Positions 6,267 through 8,959 of a DNA stretch of 8,959 nucleotides are shown here, piece after piece. The first letter of the stretch is position 1. Every line of letters starts with the position of its first letter. Source of the DNA: CAZKCK01 sp964552325 (GTDB lineage: Bacteria > Bacteroidota > Bacteroidia > Bacteroidales > TTA-H9). Under the pieces are notes generated by a model. It was not told where the DNA came from. It was given only the letters and a program-made list of their open reading frames with translations, and did not search any database. The stretch covers positions 1 to 8,959 of the forward strand of contig CAZKHA010000142.1 of assembly GCA_964552325.1 (NCBI GenBank). Direction: 5' to 3'. The translations under genes and the position numbers were made by a program.

Positions 6267-6650
6267 TTATTTTTGAGGAGCTGGGTTTTGATTCCGAAGG
6301 CAGTTGCCATTGCCTCTTCCCTGGCCGCCTTGTCCATGACGGTGCCCATTGCCTACTTTGCCACAGCCATTGCCATTTCCCCTGCCCTGGCGTAGATTCT
6401 TTCCTTTCGAGGTATTTTGGTTGTCGCAAACACCGTTTTTATCGCTATCGATAAAGTTCCGGCCTCTTCCATCAGCAGGGCGAGTGCTGTAGTTGTCGCA
6501 AACGCCATCCTTATCGGCATCGGTAAACTGCCTAATGGGCGTTTGTTTTGCGGGTTCGTTGTTTGCAGCTTGTTGGTTAACTACTGCTTGCGCCCAAGCT
6601 GTTGTGCCTAAAAAAAACAACAGCATCGAGGTTATGATTAAGTTTTTCAT
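6267..6650 (-). CDS. Small exported protein with two DxDx(D/N)G loops and a Gly/His/Arg tail
   Basis: 127 residues. A signal peptide covers about 1-20 (MKNLIITSMLLFFLGTTAWA). Two near-identical 12-residue units, FTDADKDGVCDN (42-53) and FIDSDKNGVCDN (66-77), have the D-x-D-x-(D/N)-G-x-C-D pattern of EF-hand-like, thrombospondin-type-3 or excalibur calcium loops. The C-terminal 45 residues are low-complexity Gly/Asn/Arg with Cys96 and Cys117 and the tail motif HRHGQ (103-107). There is no enzyme signature. It is the first gene of the probable sigma operon and lies 37 bases before the sigma gene. It may bind a divalent metal in the periplasm, either as the ligand-presenting partner of the sensor or as a product of the regulon. 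Family and function are otherwise unknown. Confidence 0.7.
   Translation of the reverse strand: MKNLIITSMLLFFLGTTAWAQAVVNQQAANNEPAKQTPIRQFTDADKDGVCDNYSTRPADGRGRNFIDSDKNGVCDNQNTSKGKNLRQGRGNGNGCGKVGNGHRHGQGGQGRGNGNCLRNQNPAPQK
6420..6527 (-). repeat. Coding direct repeat (two 36-base units)
   Basis: Units at 6492-6527 and 6420-6455 encode the two FxDxDKxGVCDN loops, 72 bases (24 codons) apart. Both end in the identical GTTTGCGACAAC (minus strand) but differ at many positions before it, so the duplication is old. Confidence 0.6.
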
Positions 6651-6665
6651 TGGGTAAAGATTTTA

Positions 6666-6697
6666 AAAATGTACCCTTATTGACATACGTTCACCAA
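6666..6697 (-). promoter_or_regulatory. Possible promoter of the sigma/sensor operon
   Basis: On the minus strand, TTG (6697-6695) is followed after 21 bases by TACATTTT (6673-6666), a 5-of-6 match to TAnnTTTG. A leader of about 10 bases would precede the ATG at 6650. Between the two boxes is a TGAAC (6690-6686) that could be an ECF -35-like site, but no matching -10 is recognised, so autoregulation cannot be claimed. Confidence 0.35.
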
Positions 6698-6724
6698 AAA
6701 ACCTTCGCTTAGGATGATAAATAA

Positions 6725-6751
6725 AACAAAAAATCAGGCTAAAAGCCTGAT
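6725..6751 (-). terminator. Rho-independent terminator of tRNA-Ala
   Basis: On the minus strand, ATCAGGCT (6751-6744) pairs perfectly with AGCCTGAT (6740-6733) over a 3-base loop, followed by a T-rich run (TTTTTGTTTTAT). It starts 7 bases after the tRNA and separates it from the downstream operon. Confidence 0.85.
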
Positions 6752-6757
6752 CTTAAG

Positions 6758-6831
6758 TGGAGCGTAAGGGAATCGAACCCTTGACCTTTAGACTGCCAGT
6801 CTAACGCTCTAGCCAACTGAGCTAACGCCCC
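6758..6831 (-). tRNA. tRNA-Ala (anticodon GGC)
   Basis: 74 bases that fold into a complete cloverleaf. The acceptor is GGGGCGT with ACGCTCC, including the G3-U70 wobble that defines alanine tRNAs. The D arm is GCTC/GAGC. The anticodon arm is TTAGA/TCTAA around CTGGCAG, giving anticodon GGC, which reads GCC/GCU. The T arm is AAGGG/CCCTT with loop TTCGAAT. The discriminator base is A and CCA is not encoded. A promoter box lies upstream and a terminator immediately downstream, so it is a single-gene transcript. Confidence 0.95.
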
Positions 6832-6847
6832 AAGGGATTTGAGGGTG

Positions 6848-6855
6848 CAAATGTA
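6848..6855 (-). promoter_or_regulatory. -7 box of tRNA-Ala
   Basis: Minus-strand TACATTTG is a perfect TAnnTTTG match ending 16 bases before the tRNA 5' end, which would give a short leader of about 10 bases. No TTG is seen at -33 spacing. Confidence 0.55.
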
Positions 6856-6929
6856 AAAACTTTTTCGATAACTTTTATACCTTTACACAAATTTCGCTGG
6901 TTGATCGCCAAAACCATTCAAAGCATTAC

Positions 6930-7619
6930 ATGTCAAAACTTTATCTCGTACCCACACCTATTGGCAACCTTGAAGATATTACTTTTAGGGCTGTAAGGGT
7001 CTTAAAGGAAGCAAGTTTAATTCTAGCTGAAGACACCCGTACTTCTAGTTTTTTGCTAAAGCATTATAGTATTTCCACTCCCATGCGCAGCCATCATCAG
7101 CATAATGAGCACGAAACAGTTGCTAATATTGCAGCTCTTATTGCGGGTGGTCAAACCGTAGCCTTGATAACCGATGCAGGCACACCCGGCATTTCCGATC
7201 CGGGTTTTTTATTGGTTCGTGAGTGCCTGAAACACGAAATTGAAGTGGAATGCCTACCCGGCGCCACAGCTTTTGTTCCAGCCCTTGTAAGCAGTGGGCT
7301 ACCTTGCGATAAGTTTCATTTTGAAGGCTTTTTGCCACAGAAAAAAGGACGGCAGACCCGCTTAAAGCTGCTTGCCGAGAAAAACGAAACCATGGTGTTT
7401 TACGAATCACCCTTTCGGCTACTGAAAACCCTCGACCAGTTTTCAGAATATTTTGGTTGCGACCGCAAGGCCTCCGTTTCACGCGAACTCACCAAGTTCT
7501 TTGAAGAAACCGCCAGAGGCACCCTACGTGAACTCATCCTCCATTTTGGACAAAAAAACATCAAAGGCGAAATAGTGGTAGTGGTTGAAGGCAAAAAAGA
7601 TGACACAAAAGTCGACTAA
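6930..7619 (+). CDS. rsmI: 16S rRNA (cytidine-1402-2'-O)-methyltransferase RsmI
   Basis: 229 residues. It uses SAM to 2'-O-methylate C1402 in the decoding centre of 16S rRNA, acting on the small subunit in the cytoplasm. Hallmarks of the tetrapyrrole-methylase-like fold are all present: LVPTPIGNLEDIT (residues 6-18), AEDTR (33-37), the SAM-binding DAGTPGISDPG (82-92), LPGATAFVPAL (109-119), YESPFR (158-163), SRELTK (184-189) and GEIVVVVEG (213-221). The E. coli enzyme is longer because of an extra C-terminal domain, which this protein lacks; I believe that is usual in this phylum. The ATG places LVPTP at the normal distance from the N-terminus. It is transcribed divergently from tRNA-Ala; a weak TACCTTTA (6878-6885) is the only promoter-like box seen. 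Confidence 0.95.
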   Translation: MSKLYLVPTPIGNLEDITFRAVRVLKEASLILAEDTRTSSFLLKHYSISTPMRSHHQHNEHETVANIAALIAGGQTVALITDAGTPGISDPGFLLVRECLKHEIEVECLPGATAFVPALVSSGLPCDKFHFEGFLPQKKGRQTRLKLLAEKNETMVFYESPFRLLKTLDQFSEYFGCDRKASVSRELTKFFEETARGTLRELILHFGQKNIKGEIVVVVEGKKDDTKVD

Positions 7620-7621
7620 TC

Positions 7622-7650
7622 TTGGGTTTGGGACAAATACGCTACTTTTG
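7622..7650 (+). promoter_or_regulatory. Promoter of the EamA transporter gene
   Basis: TTG (7622-7624) is followed after 18 bases by TACTTTTG (7643-7650), a perfect Bacteroidota pair with the same spacing as the TPR gene promoter. It lies between rsmI and the transporter and ends 5 bases before the ATG, so transcription would start at or beside the start codon. Confidence 0.65.
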
Positions 7651-7655
7651 CGATC

Positions 7656-8555
7656 ATGAGGAAGTTGCGTTTTTTACAAAGCTCCTATGCCAAGGGTTAT
7701 GCGTATGCCTTCTTGGCAACCATAGCCGGGTCAACAGTTTACATATTCAGCAAGGCTGCCCTCGACGTTGTAAGCCTGCCTCAGTTTGGTGTTTGGTGGT
7801 TTTTGTTCGCCCTCCTTTGGAACCTGGTTTTTGTTGAGTTTACCTCCAACAAACTATTTACTTCGGCCATTACTACCAAAACCCTGAAAGCCTTGGGCCG
7901 TATCGGTATTTATGAATTGGTGGCCACAACATGTTTTTACGCTGCCATCGCCACAGCCAGTCATCCTGCCCTACCTTCGTTTTTGCGCAATGCCGAATAC
8001 TTATTTGTTACCCTTTTGGGTGTTGGCTTATTGCACGAGCGTTTTGCCAAACGCGAAATCGCGGGTATTATATTGGTATTTATTGGAGTGCTAATCATCA
8101 GCTTTCAGAAAGGCGAAACATTCTCGGCATATTTTCATGGAAGCTCCGGCCTAATGCTTGCCGCCACCGCTTTTTATGCCATCCGCACACTTGCCGCCAA
8201 ACGACATATAAAACTGGTAACACCTTCGGCATTAGCCATTAACAGGGCCATATTCCTTTTGGTTTTTGCTGTGGCAGCCTTGCTTTCCACCGGCAAAACG
8301 GTGTTAATACCTTTCCCAACCATCCTAATTATTGGTGTGGGTTCATTCCTTGGGCCATTTTCAACCTCCTTGGGTCAGTATTCCGCACTTAAGTACCTCG
8401 AAGCCTCCAGAACTGCTATCATCCAAAGCACTACTGCATTGTTCGTTATACCCGGCGCTTATCTCTATTTTGGGCGCTTACCCTTAACCTATCAGCTCAT
8501 TGGAGGTGTTTTTACCATTTTGGGCACCGTATTGCTTATGCTAAAAAAAAGGTAA
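7656..8555 (+). CDS. EamA-domain (DMT superfamily) transporter
   Basis: 299 residues with about 10 membrane helices in two repeated EamA halves (about 17-149 and 163-296), the standard length and layout of the drug/metabolite transporter superfamily in the inner membrane. The first half ends in the typical LLHERFAKREIAGIILVFIGVLII-like segment (124-148), where a conserved Glu precedes the last helix. The second half carries ALKYLEASRTAIIQSTTALF (244-263), matching the usual 'AL...AS.....l..l.P.f' pattern. The substrate is unknown; family members export amino acids, metabolites or toxic compounds. It lies 36 bases after rsmI but has its own promoter. The ATG at 7656 is the only early ATG; a TTG three codons later is an alternative if the mRNA is not leaderless. 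Confidence 0.88.
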   Translation: MRKLRFLQSSYAKGYAYAFLATIAGSTVYIFSKAALDVVSLPQFGVWWFLFALLWNLVFVEFTSNKLFTSAITTKTLKALGRIGIYELVATTCFYAAIATASHPALPSFLRNAEYLFVTLLGVGLLHERFAKREIAGIILVFIGVLIISFQKGETFSAYFHGSSGLMLAATAFYAIRTLAAKRHIKLVTPSALAINRAIFLLVFAVAALLSTGKTVLIPFPTILIIGVGSFLGPFSTSLGQYSALKYLEASRTAIIQSTTALFVIPGAYLYFGRLPLTYQLIGGVFTILGTVLLMLKKR

Positions 8556-8571
8556 AGGCTGAAGGGAGCTA

Positions 8572-8595
8572 ATGTGCAAATATGCAGATGAAATA
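8572..8595. repeat. Degenerate 8-base tandem repeat
   Basis: ATGTGCAA, ATATGCAG and ATGAAATA follow each other with an 8-base period. The first two units share 6 of 8 bases and the third shares only the start. From memory, TGTGCAAATNTGCAGATG-type tracts are common after genes in Bacteroidota. Confidence 0.4.
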
Positions 8596-8691
8596 CAACA
8601 AAATGATATTGATTTTACTATTGATTTCAAAGCCATAGAGCGCAGGGGATAGGTAGATTGTCTTCGATAAGGCTGATTCGGATTTGGTTCT

Positions 8692-8736
8692 TACTCTGTG
8701 CGCCTCCGTGCCTCTTTTCGATAACCCTGTGTAATT
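8692..8736. repeat. Degenerate CTCTGTG/CTCCGTGCC-type repeat
   Basis: CTCTGTG, CTCCGTG and CCCTGTG recur within 36 bases, looking like decayed units of a short repeat. A similar intergenic 'CTCTGTGCCTCTGTG' element is, from memory, widespread in Bacteroidota and other phyla. Only this one eroded copy is here. Confidence 0.4.
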
Positions 8737-8906
8737 ATTCTTGGGTAAAGGTCACAAGGTATTGAAAACCATTGCGAATTGTAAATTTTCGAAAACCAGC
8801 CCTTTTGGAACAGCGTTACCTTTTGTTTTTACAGAATCCCAGGGTATAGGGCTTTGGCTCTGCCTATATTGCCAACTTATCTCTAATACTTACCTTAACT
8901 TGGTTC

Positions 8907-8919
8907 GGTGCACTGCACC
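8907..8919. promoter_or_regulatory. Palindrome, possible protein-binding site
   Basis: GGTGCA-C-TGCACC is a perfect palindrome with one central base. It could bind a dimeric regulator of a gene beyond the right edge, but no promoter box is recognised nearby. Confidence 0.25.
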
Positions 8920-8959
8920 TTCGCTCCCACAAATTGTAAAACCTTATTTTGCAGCCACT

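Larger units (their letters stand above)
8556..8959. other. Non-coding 3' region with degenerate repeats
   Basis: About 400 bases after the transporter gene with no convincing gene. Frames on both strands are broken by stops. It contains an 8-base-period stretch (8572-8595), a CTCTGTG/CTCCGTGCC element (8692-8736), a TATAGG/CCTATA stem (8845-8850 with 8863-8868, no T-run) and a 13-base palindrome (8907-8919). No clear terminator follows the transporter gene. Confidence 0.6.

Noticed and set aside
8581..8637. Short plus-strand frame starting MQMKYNKMILILLLIS, resembling a signal peptide
   Set aside because: It stops after 18 codons and overlaps the tandem-repeat tract; too short and unsupported.
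8730..8959. Remnant of a minus-strand gene entering from the right edge
   Set aside because: One frame reads in pieces ending in NGFQYLVTFTQE, but it is broken by two in-frame stops, and the other frames are also interrupted. Without a homologue it cannot be called a pseudogene.
1..8959. CRISPR array, phage genes, complete insertion sequence or replication origin
   Set aside because: No regularly spaced repeats, transposase, integrase or DnaA-box cluster was seen.

Overview
The window looks like chromosomal DNA from a member of the Bacteroidota. Several genes and the tRNA are preceded by the -7 box typical of that phylum (TAnnTTTG), two of them with a TTG 18 bases upstream. The protein repertoire also fits: a LuxE-like acyl-protein synthetase, a short RsmI, an SSS symporter, and an ECF sigma/anti-sigma/periplasmic sensor set. 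I cannot place it below phylum level from this sequence alone.

Layout. Bases 1-244 hold the 5' part of an unrecognised minus-strand gene that runs off the left edge through a strong GC-rich hairpin. Bases 245-853 have no convincing gene but contain a roughly 230-bp unit bounded by imperfect direct repeats. Next is a luxE-like gene (854-1852, +), which converges with only 5 bases between it and a sodium:solute symporter gene (1858-3240, -). A GC-rich intergenic repeat (about 3266-3346) separates the symporter from an exported TPR protein (3466-4425, -), which has its own promoter and terminator.

Bases 4656-6650 (-) form the most interesting block. In transcription order it contains a small exported protein with two DxDx(D/N)G metal-binding-type loops, an ECF sigma factor starting at GTG, a zinc-finger anti-sigma factor with one membrane segment, and a membrane-anchored periplasmic protein resembling heavy-metal sensors and Spy/CpxP proteins. 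The first and last proteins share a His/Arg/Gly tail containing HRHGQ. This suggests an envelope-stress or metal-responsive signalling operon. A tRNA-Ala(GGC) with its own terminator lies upstream on the same strand.

The right part, on the plus strand, encodes RsmI (16S rRNA 2'-O-methyltransferase) and an EamA/DMT-type transporter with a perfect promoter almost touching its start codon. The last 400 bases contain only degenerate repeats and a palindrome. The most notable signals are the sigma/sensor/secreted-protein operon, the repeat-bounded unit upstream of luxE, and the two promoters that imply leaderless transcripts.
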